Origin: a virus
Direction: 5' to 3' (one strand)
Virus record (IMG/VR): IMGVR_UViG_3300044617_000784
Coordinates: 1 to 43,447 of that record
Length of the DNA: 43,447 nt
The notes beneath the pieces are model-generated. The model was not told the DNA's origin. It searched no databases and was given only the letters and a program-made list of their open reading frames with translations. Below are positions 6,169 through 14,870 of this stretch, piece after piece (position 1 is the first letter of the stretch; every line of letters begins with the position of its first letter). Both the position numbers and the translations under genes were made by a program.

Positions 6169-7556
6169 AACATCTGCCACTCTTTATACGGAATCATATT
6201 GTTACTGTGAGTTTGAGTAAAAGATTGTGGATAAACTACCTTATCATTTGGTTGATTAGGATCTAGAAATGCAGCCCAGAAACTAAAAGTAGATACATGT
6301 AGAATATGATATTCGCATTCTACCATCTTCTTAAGTGATTGGAAAGCATCACCGACAAAGATCTCAAAGTTTTGTACGAAGTTACTTCTAAACCAACTCA
6401 ACTTATTCCTTGCCATTCGATTATCATCAGAGAAGATATAAACCGTACTATCAATAGGCATGGTTGATAGTGCCTTCAAATAAAACTCATCGTCCACATA
6501 ACCATTTACATGATCATCTGCGGGGCGTGTGCAGAATCTAAGATGAAGTGAAACTGTATTTGGTTTTGTATATGTTTCTACAGATAATTTTTCCCTTACA
6601 TATTCAAGTTGATCAACATCACCAAACCTAAACATATCATTTACAACAAACTTAGTATCAAAGTTTGCTTGCAAATTACCCATCCAATTTAAGTTTGGAA
6701 AACAAGAAGCAATATCCCTATGAGATCCATCATGACCACCTAATAATCTATCTGCATTATAGGATGAAGGATACTTACCTCCACCGTTCAGAAGATCCCA
6801 AGTTCCAAATTTTGGTTCTGGTAGATTAAACTTCTTACAGAAAGAAATAACTTCTGCCATTTGAAAAAGATTATTTCCCAACCCACCATGAAGTGTTGTA
6901 GTGATTGTTTCTTCTTTGAAATTAATTGGTAGTTGAAGTGCTTTAACTCCACCCTTACCAATATCAAGATTTATATCAAATATACTAAGACAATTTATCT
7001 GATATTCAGTATTGGAAAAGAACTCTGGAGCATCCACAATAACAAAGTTATTAGGATATTTTTCTTGCATTTCATTTGCAATTTGATAATACTCATCCCA
7101 ATATCTTTCAGTTGCTTCAAACTCATCCTTAGAATCACTCAGATCTGGAAACTGATCAACTGCATATCGATTATGCCCAACACCCATAGATCTATCCTTT
7201 ACATAACATGGATTACGATATCCCCATGAAGTTGCAAGAGATCTAATTGAATGTTCTCTTCTCCCTCTTAGACATAAAAATCTAATGTCTGGGTGAAGTT
7301 CGAGAAACTCTGGAATATATTTCAGATATGAATGAGTAATATTTGTAGTTGTATCCTGTAAAGAAACTCTGCGAAGTCTTTCTTCTTTTGATAAAGATTC
7401 CGAATCCCATATCAGTCCGTTCTCGTTCCATGTCTCGAAACTATTCTGATACTTCGGACCACCACCTTTATATTTGATTGACATAAAATTCTTGAGGATA
7501 TAATGAATCCTCAAGAATCCACATGCACCTGATCCAATAATATGAAACTTACTCAT
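6165..7556 (-). CDS. Fused sulfotransferase-like and GT11 fucosyltransferase-like protein
   Basis: 463 residues in two modules. Residues 1 to about 205 look like a sulfotransferase: N-terminal beta strand and P-loop-like HIIGSGACGFLRIH, a 3'-phosphate-binding stretch RFLCLRGRREHSIRSLATSW, and a C-terminal VIVDAPEFF strand. Residues from about 217 are GT11-like: TLHGGLGNNLFQMAEVISF, LHLRFCTRPADD (variant of the HxRRGD donor motif, where the second Arg is lost) and STFSFWAAFLDP. Together they suggest a bifunctional enzyme that adds fucose and sulfate to the same polysaccharide. The altered HxRRGD motif leaves doubt about transferase activity. It overlaps both neighbours, as do the other operon genes. 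Confidence 0.65.
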   Translation of the reverse strand: MSKFHIIGSGACGFLRIHYILKNFMSIKYKGGGPKYQNSFETWNENGLIWDSESLSKEERLRRVSLQDTTTNITHSYLKYIPEFLELHPDIRFLCLRGRREHSIRSLATSWGYRNPCYVKDRSMGVGHNRYAVDQFPDLSDSKDEFEATERYWDEYYQIANEMQEKYPNNFVIVDAPEFFSNTEYQINCLSIFDINLDIGKGGVKALQLPINFKEETITTTLHGGLGNNLFQMAEVISFCKKFNLPEPKFGTWDLLNGGGKYPSSYNADRLLGGHDGSHRDIASCFPNLNWMGNLQANFDTKFVVNDMFRFGDVDQLEYVREKLSVETYTKPNTVSLHLRFCTRPADDHVNGYVDDEFYLKALSTMPIDSTVYIFSDDNRMARNKLSWFRSNFVQNFEIFVGDAFQSLKKMVECEYHILHVSTFSFWAAFLDPNQPNDKVVYPQSFTQTHSNNMIPYKEWQML

Positions 7557-8364
7557 AAGACAATCCTCTTAGTTCATATTCCCAACGAACATCAGTATTC
7601 ATTCTTGGTGTTCCATCTGCTTCTATAATCTGCCCAACGAATATCCCATGTTCCATAGGTTCATGCTCTGGAAATGGACGACTATCTTGATGAGTTGGAT
7701 AGATTTCTCTAAGTTGATTATACACTTCTCTTTCGAGATAGTTGATTAATCCAACACCATAAGCATTTTGCCAGTGAACATGATCCCCTTCTTGGTATGT
7801 TGGTTGACCTACAATCTTAGAGTTTTTCCAGTGATCATGGCACAAGTGATCAAATTTAATCACAGGCCAAATTAAATTATGAAGAACAGTTTGATCATCT
7901 TCTCTTCTATTTGCAGATGGATTATCAAGATCTATTTTACCATATCGTTCATGAAATAACTTATTGTTTATACCAAACATGCCTGCCATGATGGAGTATC
8001 CATGATTATGACAATCTCTCATAAGATGAGTGGACTTATCAGATTGCATCCATTCATCAACTGCTCTGCGTTCTCTCCAACTTAATCTACTATCACAATC
8101 TCTACTAATCCAAAAGTCCACACAGTCATCGATGAATGGTCTAAATCTCCAATTTAAACCATCATAAGAATTATTTCTACGACAAATGAATACCTCAGCA
8201 TCATGATCCTTAAGTTGAGAAACGTATTCTTCGGGAACATCTTCAGCAACATAAAATCTTGCAATCCAATCTGGATAGATTTGTTTTGCAAGACGTGCGT
8301 TTTCTACTGCTCCAACACAATAAAGAGGATTATCACCAAAAAGACTAAACGTTATCAGACGCAT
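7549..8364 (-). CDS. Putative glycosyltransferase, unassigned family
   Basis: 271 residues from the ATG at 8362-8364 (MRLITFSLFGDNPLY...), which overlaps the methyltransferase gene by only 20 nt; the frame is open 99 nt further but that would overlap too far. The core has an acidic DCDSRLSWRERRAVDEW with HLMRDCHNHGYSIMAGMFG behind it, typical of GT-A-fold transferases that hold a metal and nucleotide sugar at a DxD site. The N-terminus IYPDWIARFYVAEDVP is also seen in such enzymes. I cannot name the CAZy family. Cytoplasmic, within the polysaccharide operon. Confidence 0.65.
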   Translation of the reverse strand: MRLITFSLFGDNPLYCVGAVENARLAKQIYPDWIARFYVAEDVPEEYVSQLKDHDAEVFICRRNNSYDGLNWRFRPFIDDCVDFWISRDCDSRLSWRERRAVDEWMQSDKSTHLMRDCHNHGYSIMAGMFGINNKLFHERYGKIDLDNPSANRREDDQTVLHNLIWPVIKFDHLCHDHWKNSKIVGQPTYQEGDHVHWQNAYGVGLINYLEREVYNQLREIYPTHQDSRPFPEHEPMEHGIFVGQIIEADGTPRMNTDVRWEYELRGLSYE

Positions 8365-8941
8365 ACCATGTTCCATAATAACAATCAGCACTGTGGAATC
8401 CCGACTCTGTTCCACCCTTAAAGATCTTACCAAAGTCACCAAGAACTTCAATAAAAGTTTCATCAGTAATTAAGTGTGGGTGTGCAGTGTCAACAGCACT
8501 TCCAATACTTTCAAAAACACGAATGATTTTAGAAGTTTTCTTTGCGATTTCTAATTGCTCTTGTGGATCAATCACATGCTGAATAACATTAAAAAACCAC
8601 GTCTCATCGATCTGCTCATCAATTTCCAAGTCTTCATAAGGAGCAGCAATAATTTCTACACCAATATCCTCATAATCCTTCCTAATTTCAACAGGCCATC
8701 GATCGATCAGAGGTTCAATCAGAATACCTCTTTTAAAATTTCCTTTAGTATGAAGAATAGATCCTCTTGGACCACCACCAACTTCTACAATAACCTTATC
8801 TTTAAAATCTTCCTCGTAGTTAATCTCAAGATACTTTGCAATAATCATAGATGCATGACTATATGCTTCCAATCTAAGATCTTGATGATGTGCAAATTCT
8901 GTGTCTTGGGCAATCTGCCACCGGTCCAAATCAATCTTCAT
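8345..8941 (-). CDS. Class I SAM-dependent methyltransferase
   Basis: 198 residues with a Rossmann methyltransferase core: motif I VIVEVGGGPRGS at about 50-61, motif II acidic ILIEPL, and motif IV-like ETWFFNVIQHVIDPQEQL, where the usual hxxxVLEHV becomes NVIQHV. A helix-rich lid precedes the domain. In this operon it most likely methylates a sugar of the surface glycan, but a small-molecule or protein target cannot be excluded. Start ATG overlaps the stop of the upstream GT2 gene by one base. Confidence 0.75.
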   Translation of the reverse strand: MKIDLDRWQIAQDTEFAHHQDLRLEAYSHASMIIAKYLEINYEEDFKDKVIVEVGGGPRGSILHTKGNFKRGILIEPLIDRWPVEIRKDYEDIGVEIIAAPYEDLEIDEQIDETWFFNVIQHVIDPQEQLEIAKKTSKIIRVFESIGSAVDTAHPHLITDETFIEVLGDFGKIFKGGTESGFHSADCYYGTWYASDNV

Positions 8942-9756
8942 TAAATCAATTCCCTATTTTCAATAATCCTTCGTGTATTTATTAGATCCTTATGACGGTC
9001 ATAAAAGATCTTTGTGTTTTTATGATGTGCTTTCAATAACCACGGAGCAGGAGATCCAGTTTCTACTCTGGTGCCTCCCCAAGAATCCTCACTTTCATAA
9101 TCAATCCAGTATGCACCAACAACTTTACCAAGTTCTTTATATGCACGATAGCAAAGATCATGATCATCCATATCTTGAGGAGCAAATGCTTCATCAAGAT
9201 AGTTAAGTTTCTTGAGATCTTCATGATCAATCATCAAAGGACCACGATTTACTGAGCAACGAACAGCAAATACATCTCTTGGAAGTCCTTGTTTCCTATC
9301 TGCATGATCAATATGATCTACAATATCACACCAACAAGTATCTAGATCCTCTTCCATTCCCAGGTGATTTGAGTTTGGATTTGAGATCCAGTTATGTGCA
9401 GTTCTTGAAGTTACTGCAAAGACATCATCAAATACTTTGAATGGTTTTTCCATTCTTACATTCCAACCTTTCTCTTTAATAATCATATCATCTTGAACGA
9501 TAATAATCTTATCACCCTTTGCTGCTTTCATTCCTAGATTATTTGCAGTTGTTTCAAAGACATCTGGTGCATAGATAAACTTTCTATTGACTGGAGTTCC
9601 GCTAAGAGTATCCCAGATAACTTTCTCAGAGTTATCAGTACACCCATCGATTACAACAATAAGTTCGTAAGGTTCTATCGTATTAAGAACGATACCTTCA
9701 ATTACCTTCTCAATTAACCACTCCTTATTATGAACGGTGAGAACTATACTATGCAT
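8941..9756 (-). CDS. Glycosyltransferase family 2
   Basis: 271 residues, GT-A fold of family 2. The N-terminus MHSIVLTVHNKEWLIEKVIE holds the nucleotide-binding strand, VIDGCTDNSEKVI is the D-G-C/S-T-D motif, KIIIVQDDM is the DxD-like metal site, and LDEAFAPQDMDDHDLCYRAY carries the catalytic ED-like acid. Such enzymes build O-antigen or capsule repeats one sugar at a time. It overlaps the next upstream gene by 8 nt. Sugar specificity cannot be read. Confidence 0.9.
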   Translation of the reverse strand: MHSIVLTVHNKEWLIEKVIEGIVLNTIEPYELIVVIDGCTDNSEKVIWDTLSGTPVNRKFIYAPDVFETTANNLGMKAAKGDKIIIVQDDMIIKEKGWNVRMEKPFKVFDDVFAVTSRTAHNWISNPNSNHLGMEEDLDTCWCDIVDHIDHADRKQGLPRDVFAVRCSVNRGPLMIDHEDLKKLNYLDEAFAPQDMDDHDLCYRAYKELGKVVGAYWIDYESEDSWGGTRVETGSPAPWLLKAHHKNTKIFYDRHKDLINTRRIIENRELI

Positions 9757-10483
9757 CTTTGATCCTCATCAAGAATGAATCAATTTCCCTACCAAAACCT
9801 TTTCCTCCTCTCTCATACCAATAATCATAATCACATTCCACATAGTTTCTATATTCCGGTCCACCAACAGTAAGTCCATCACGAATTGCAAGATTGGTTA
9901 AAACACTCTGGTCATTTCTATGAGAAACAAATCCAGGTAACTCATCACCAAGAACACTGGGTTCATTATTGATGATTTGATAATCAGTGCAATACTTCAA
10001 CCATTCAGAGACAACTCGAATAGATTCTTCACAAACTTTCCAAACTAAGAATCCAACTTCTAATTGATTGGAATCATGGTAGTCTGCTTCATCACAATCC
10101 ATTTTGATAAAGCAATCTCTCTTAGTATAGTGTCCATTCTTATTATTACCTACAAGCAATAGACATACATCATCTTCAGAAACTGTAGACTCAACATATG
10201 ATTTTAATCCAGGTGAGAACATATCTCCACAGTCACAGTAGATAATAAAGTCACCTTCATTACTATTTTTCATAGTATCTAAAATGATGTAAGGTTTCCA
10301 AATCCACCACCCAGCACCTATTGAATCATCTAAGATGGTTTGATTTTCTTTATAAAAATCTGTCTTATCTATCCACCATTTATTATAGGGATGGTGTATA
10401 AATCCTTCTCTATGAGTCTGGTGAAGAAACTTCTGTTGATCTGCAAACTTTTCATCTGCATAAGTTACAAGATGCCAATTCAT
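9749..10483 (-). CDS. Putative glycosyltransferase, unassigned family
   Basis: 244 residues. The pattern HLVTYADEKFADQQKFLHQT, then AGWWIWKPYIILDTM and FIIYCDCGDMF, is that of a poorly described group in polysaccharide gene clusters: a W-x-W-KP segment before an acidic D-x-G-D site. This resembles a GT-A nucleotide-sugar site. The C-terminal part has SHRNDQSVLTNLAI, also common near transferase active sites. No signal peptide. Named as a transferase by context and fold features only. Confidence 0.6.
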   Translation of the reverse strand: MNWHLVTYADEKFADQQKFLHQTHREGFIHHPYNKWWIDKTDFYKENQTILDDSIGAGWWIWKPYIILDTMKNSNEGDFIIYCDCGDMFSPGLKSYVESTVSEDDVCLLLVGNNKNGHYTKRDCFIKMDCDEADYHDSNQLEVGFLVWKVCEESIRVVSEWLKYCTDYQIINNEPSVLGDELPGFVSHRNDQSVLTNLAIRDGLTVGGPEYRNYVECDYDYWYERGGKGFGREIDSFLMRIKDA

Positions 10484-11361
10484 TTGATTCTCTCCTTCAC
10501 ATACTCCTGGTTTTCATAATACTCAATTAACTGTTCTTTAGTAAGATTCTTCAGGTATTCCCACAACTGGTTATTATTTTGCATATGAGGATTGTGATAC
10601 CAAGAATTCTGAGTTCTTTGATGTTCTAAGTGATATGCATGATTATCAACTCTACCAATATTATAACCCAAAACTTTCCATCTGTGATGTCTCTCTACAT
10701 CTTCTGGAGCATAAGCAATAAATCCTTCATTCTCCAAATACCCATCAATATAAACTTGACGATTAAAAAACTGAACCATTCCATATTCAGCCCAACCTAA
10801 TCCTTGATTACTGGGATAGTAAAAGAATCGATCATCAAAACAAGTGCAGTTATATCCAGAACCTATAAAACGAGAAACGAAATCATCATTCTCAAAGTTA
10901 TTCATATCTTCTTGGGTTTCAATCGTAAATCCAAGATTTACTTTCCTCTCTCCATGATTTCCAAAACGATAAGGATAAACAACATCATAATCTCCCTGAA
11001 GCATTTCAACTGCTTGAGTATAAGAATCTAATGGAAGAATAATATCAGTGTCGTAGTTCACTACAATCTCAGTAGATGCTTCCATCACCATATCGTTCAG
11101 AACTTTAGTTCGATGAAACGAATCATCTGTTCTTGTTTCTTCCTCAAAGATATGTCGGAGATTACTTGTATCGACTAACCTTTTGATAATTGGTAGTGCA
11201 TACTCTTCAAATCTATGTTCAGAATCAACTTCTTTGATGAGCACATTAGTATCAAAGTTATGAAGAAGATATGATGTTGTAAGGATTACATTACGAAGTC
11301 TATCTCCAGTATCAATCCTTAGAGGAATGATAAATGTAGTGTTCTTTAAATCAGTTTTCAT
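10480..11361 (-). CDS. Glycosyltransferase, GT2-like N-terminus with galactosyltransferase-type C-terminus
   Basis: 293 residues. N-terminal strand TTFIIPLRIDTGDRLRNVI and an acidic IVVNYDTDIILP give a family-2-like sugar-nucleotide site. The C-terminal half has GLGWAEYGMVQFFNRQVYI, then NEGFIAYAPEDVERHHRWK and HHAYHLEHQR-like ending. The G-x-E-D/PEDVE-x-x-R arrangement is that of the GT7/GT27 galactosyltransferase C-terminal domain that supplies the catalytic acid. Stop and start overlap neighbours by 4 and 11 nt. Confidence 0.75.
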   Translation of the reverse strand: MKTDLKNTTFIIPLRIDTGDRLRNVILTTSYLLHNFDTNVLIKEVDSEHRFEEYALPIIKRLVDTSNLRHIFEEETRTDDSFHRTKVLNDMVMEASTEIVVNYDTDIILPLDSYTQAVEMLQGDYDVVYPYRFGNHGERKVNLGFTIETQEDMNNFENDDFVSRFIGSGYNCTCFDDRFFYYPSNQGLGWAEYGMVQFFNRQVYIDGYLENEGFIAYAPEDVERHHRWKVLGYNIGRVDNHAYHLEHQRTQNSWYHNPHMQNNNQLWEYLKNLTKEQLIEYYENQEYVKERIK

Positions 11362-12160
11362 TAATCATTCTCCATTCTTCAGGAAACAAATCTTTTGTAG
11401 ACTTATCTATATTATTTGGACCAAACCATTTATTTGGATAGATAACTGTCTTATTTTTATTTTGAGATAACCAAGCACCCCACCAAGAGAATGTAGAGTT
11501 GGCAATAATATAATCAGAACACATGGACATTAAACACATATCAACGTAAGAATGACCTGTCTCAGCAACTAAAAACCTATCACTTTCAAATAATTTTTGT
11601 TGCTTACACCACTTAGGATCATCAGAAAATATAACTACCTGTCTATCAGAATCAAACTCTTTCAAAGCATTCTCATAATAACTCAAAGATAAGTTGTAAT
11701 GATTGCCAGAGTTAATCAAAAAATCTCCCCTACGAATATGTAAAGCAATAGGATTATCCAATAAGGGTTTTGCTTCTTCACATGCATCATAATACTCTTT
11801 CTTAAAGATAAAATCTTTTCGAATATCATCCTCTATGTGTTTAAAATACTTTTCACTTTGAAAATATCCAACTAAGGAAACTCCATCCGAACAGTTGTTA
11901 AACAAATCCTCATCAAAAGAAAAGTCTCTTTCACTACGAGCAGCATCTGCCAAGAGAAATCCAACACTATCTGGTTGGACCTCAAAGGCATCAAATAATT
12001 CAATTTTAAGAGTGTTTCCTAAAGAGTCTTTAACAGAATTATCATGTTGAGGAATAGTAAATTGATATCCTCTATTTCTTGCAACTCCTTTTACAGCAGC
12101 ATACTGAAACATCTGGTTTCCCAGTTGTCCCATTCTACCAAGATAGTTTAATCCAATCAT
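11351..12160 (-). CDS. GT11 alpha-1,2-fucosyltransferase-like protein
   Basis: 269 residues with all GT11 blocks: GRMGQLGNQMFQYAAVKG (motif near the N-terminus), ALHIRRGDFLINSG (HxRRGD motif that binds GDP-fucose) and NSTFSWWGAWLSQN near the C-terminus. Family members move L-fucose, or in some cases L-galactose, from the GDP-sugar to galactose. It overlaps its paralogue at 12135 by 26 nt. The intact HxRRGD motif suggests it is active. Confidence 0.9.
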   Translation of the reverse strand: MIGLNYLGRMGQLGNQMFQYAAVKGVARNRGYQFTIPQHDNSVKDSLGNTLKIELFDAFEVQPDSVGFLLADAARSERDFSFDEDLFNNCSDGVSLVGYFQSEKYFKHIEDDIRKDFIFKKEYYDACEEAKPLLDNPIALHIRRGDFLINSGNHYNLSLSYYENALKEFDSDRQVVIFSDDPKWCKQQKLFESDRFLVAETGHSYVDMCLMSMCSDYIIANSTFSWWGAWLSQNKNKTVIYPNKWFGPNNIDKSTKDLFPEEWRMINEN

Positions 12161-12977
12161 CGGGAAGTAAGTCTTTCGTGTCGTTATCTTTTAATAGTTG
12201 AGGACCAAACCAAGGATCAGGTGCGACCACATGATTTGTACGAGGATTTTGTAACCAAGCTCCCCACCAACTTAAAGTACTTGGTGAAATAATAGCACCA
12301 TTACATAAACTCATCAAGCACAAATCAGTATATGGAATAAATGAATTGCGATAAACACCATCACCTTCCATACACTTGTGAGAATATTGTTCTATATTTT
12401 CATTAATCAAGAATCTCTCTCCAGAGAAAAACTCTTGTTCTTTGCACCAAGCAACATCATCACTACAGATAAGAACCATAACATCATCATCAAAATACTC
12501 AAGTGCCTTTGAGTAGTAATCAAATGTTGGAACCGGATGAAGATGTTCTCTACCTACATTATCACCACGACGAACATGGAGAAAGATAACCTTTTCAAAC
12601 TTTTCGATAAATTCTCTACAAGGTTTTTGAATCTCCTCAATAAATTCAAAGTCTTCACGGATTTCATCTTCAATATGTTTGAAATATTTCTCACTCTGAA
12701 GATATCCATCCAAGTTCATATTATCTTGAAAGGTATTGAACAAGTCTTCATCAAAATGAAAATGAGCCTCATCCCGAGTAGGATAAGGCACCTGACCAAC
12801 ATTCTTTAAATGTTTGAGTTTGAATGGATGATGCATTCCATAGTTTGCAGTTCTTGCACTATCTTCAGGAATGCACCATTCATATCCATGTTTTGCTGCA
12901 ATACCACGGAGAGCAGCATATTGGAAGAGTTGATTTCCAAATCTTCCATTTACTCCCAGTCGATTATATCCAATCAT
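12135..12977 (-). CDS. GT11 alpha-1,2-fucosyltransferase-like protein (paralogue)
   Basis: 280 residues with GVNGRFGNQLFQYAALRG, FLHVRRGDNVGREHLHP and SPSTLSWWGAWLQNP, the same three GT11 blocks as the neighbour at 11351. The two adjacent genes share many short stretches (for example GYLQSEKYFKHIED and EDLFN in both), so they look like an old tandem duplication that has since diverged. Together with the GT11-like half at 6165 there are three such domains in the operon. This fits a glycan with several fucose-like branches. Confidence 0.9.
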   Translation of the reverse strand: MIGYNRLGVNGRFGNQLFQYAALRGIAAKHGYEWCIPEDSARTANYGMHHPFKLKHLKNVGQVPYPTRDEAHFHFDEDLFNTFQDNMNLDGYLQSEKYFKHIEDEIREDFEFIEEIQKPCREFIEKFEKVIFLHVRRGDNVGREHLHPVPTFDYYSKALEYFDDDVMVLICSDDVAWCKEQEFFSGERFLINENIEQYSHKCMEGDGVYRNSFIPYTDLCLMSLCNGAIISPSTLSWWGAWLQNPRTNHVVAPDPWFGPQLLKDNDTKDLLPDDWIKLSW

Positions 12978-14128
12978 AGATTTACTACAAAGTATGGTTC
13001 AGTAATGTTTTCTTGTTTATCTACAAACTTAACTCTTTCGCCATAAGAAGTGATCATGTAATCATAGATTTGATCAGTAACTTTCTTATCATTATGAATG
13101 TAGACAGTATATCCACGATCAAGAAGATCTAAACACAAACGATATTGCTGACTTTCTGTGAGAATATCCGTTCCTTTCTTATAAGTGATAGAATCAAAGT
13201 AAAAAGGTTTCTTATTTGCATTCATTTTCTCAAAATAATCACATACAAATGTTGCATGTTGATTATTAATCTCGTCAGTTACCGTACCAAGATTATATTC
13301 TAATCCAACCTTCTTGGCAAATGCAGCAAAGGATCTATTATCTCTAGGAAGACAAGGACCACCATATCCAAATCCATACCCAAGATATTTTCTACCAATA
13401 CGACTATCTGTTCCAACAGCAGTCAACACAGTACTAACTTCATCCCCACAACCAGCATGATGGAGAACATCTCCAAGCATGTTTGCATAACTGATCTTGG
13501 TAGTTAAGAAGCAGTTAATAGCAATCTTAGTGATCTCTGCTGCTGTTGTAGACATAGAACAAACAATTGCACGAGTTGTTTGAATCTTTTCATACAACCT
13601 TCTAATATCAGAAATAATCTGATCATTATCTGAAAATGGATCTGCTCCAAGAAGAACCATGTCAGCAGTACGAAGATCATTAATGATTGATCCTTGTGCG
13701 ATGAACTCTGGATTGTAGAAAACTTTTACATTACTTGGCAGTTGCTTTTTAAAGTTGTCACAATCTCCAGGATTGGTAGTGCATCCAACAACAAAATATT
13801 TTGCTTTAGTTACGTCTTGGAAATCATCAACAACTTGCCAAACTGAAGAGACATCATAAGAACCATCTTCAAGAGAAGGAGTTGCAACAAGAGTGTAAAT
13901 CAGATCACACTCATCAATCACTTCTTTGTTGTTGGTTGTTGCTCTAAAGTTTTTAGCAACCTTGAGAAGGTTTTCTACTTCTGGTTCATGGGTCTTGATT
14001 TTTCTTTCGTTCAAATCATTCACATAATCCTCTCGGATATCTGAAACAAGAACGTCATACCCTGCTGCTTCACACAACAGGGCAAAACAAATACCAAGTC
14101 TGCCAGCACCAATTACGCCAATTTTCAT
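12974..14128 (-). CDS. UDP-glucose/GDP-mannose dehydrogenase family enzyme
   Basis: 384 residues. N-terminal NAD-binding Rossmann MKIGVIGAGRLGICFA, substrate segment YNPEFIAQGSIINDLR, central TKIAINCFLTTKISYANMLG, and the catalytic Cys259 in GYGFGYGGPCLPRDNRSF. The enzyme oxidises a nucleotide-sugar alcohol to the acid in two NAD+-dependent steps, giving UDP-glucuronate or a similar uronate. The C-terminal domain (residues from about 290) is somewhat short. Lies between an NAD synthetase and two GT11 genes; stop and start overlap by 4 nt (ATGA). Confidence 0.9.
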   Translation of the reverse strand: MKIGVIGAGRLGICFALLCEAAGYDVLVSDIREDYVNDLNERKIKTHEPEVENLLKVAKNFRATTNNKEVIDECDLIYTLVATPSLEDGSYDVSSVWQVVDDFQDVTKAKYFVVGCTTNPGDCDNFKKQLPSNVKVFYNPEFIAQGSIINDLRTADMVLLGADPFSDNDQIISDIRRLYEKIQTTRAIVCSMSTTAAEITKIAINCFLTTKISYANMLGDVLHHAGCGDEVSTVLTAVGTDSRIGRKYLGYGFGYGGPCLPRDNRSFAAFAKKVGLEYNLGTVTDEINNQHATFVCDYFEKMNANKKPFYFDSITYKKGTDILTESQQYRLCLDLLDRGYTVYIHNDKKVTDQIYDYMITSYGERVKFVDKQENITEPYFVVNL

Positions 14129-14865
14129 AGTTTGAATGTAGGAATAGGATTCATTTTATGTTGATTCATTTGACTGAACTTAATGAGTGCTTCTAGACCT
14201 GGACCACTTCCAGTTTCCATAGCTTCTTCAAGTTCAGCATAGGAAGCACCGATCTGATCTTCATCGGTTCGTCCGTCATCCCATAATCCATCAGTAGGAG
14301 AGGCATCAATAATGCGTTGATCTACACCAAAATGCCTACCAAGTTCCCATACTTCAGTCTTATAGAGATCTGCGATAGGAGCAATATCAACTCCACCGTC
14401 ACCATATTTAGTATAAAATCCTACACCATAATCTTCAACTTTGTTTCCAGTACCAACAACAATACCACCAACAGAAGTAGCAACCTGATAAAGAGTCACC
14501 ATACGAATACGAGAACGTGTATTAGCAAGTGCATGAGTATCTGTACCAAGTTCTCCCATCGTAAACTTGAATGTTTCAAATACTTTCGTCAAATCAAACT
14601 TATTGATGATGACATTACTAAAGGTTGATTGAAGCCACTCAAGATGAGCATCAGAAAGAGTTTCTTGCTCTTCTTTCTGATGAATTGGCATACCCACAGC
14701 ATAAACAGGAAGACCTGTTTTAGCAGCAAGAGTAGATGATACTGCAGAGTCAATACCTCCAGAGACACCAATTACAAATGCTTTAATACTGTACTTACGT
14801 GCGTAATCTTTTAACCAAGAAACAATACGAGTTTCAAGTTCTGAATAATCTGTAATGCGGTTCAT
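14125..14865 (-). CDS. nadE: NAD+ synthetase, ammonia-dependent type
   Basis: 246 residues from ATG 14863-14865; a TTG overlapping the upstream stop would add three residues. The ATP-pyrophosphatase loop SGGIDS is at 35-40, with GTGNKVEDYGVGFYTKYGDGG (broken here at G-N-K-V-E-D and TKYGDGG) and IAPIADLYKTEVWELGRHFG. These are the NadE blocks that bind NaAD and Mg. There is no glutaminase domain, so ammonia is the nitrogen donor. Next to an NAD+-consuming dehydrogenase and an epimerase with bound NAD, it may raise cofactor supply during infection. A role as a sugar amidotransferase is the alternative, but the NaAD-site motifs argue for NadE. Confidence 0.85.
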   Translation of the reverse strand: MNRITDYSELETRIVSWLKDYARKYSIKAFVIGVSGGIDSAVSSTLAAKTGLPVYAVGMPIHQKEEQETLSDAHLEWLQSTFSNVIINKFDLTKVFETFKFTMGELGTDTHALANTRSRIRMVTLYQVATSVGGIVVGTGNKVEDYGVGFYTKYGDGGVDIAPIADLYKTEVWELGRHFGVDQRIIDASPTDGLWDDGRTDEDQIGASYAELEEAMETGSGPGLEALIKFSQMNQHKMNPIPTFKL

Positions 14866-14870
14866 GATAA

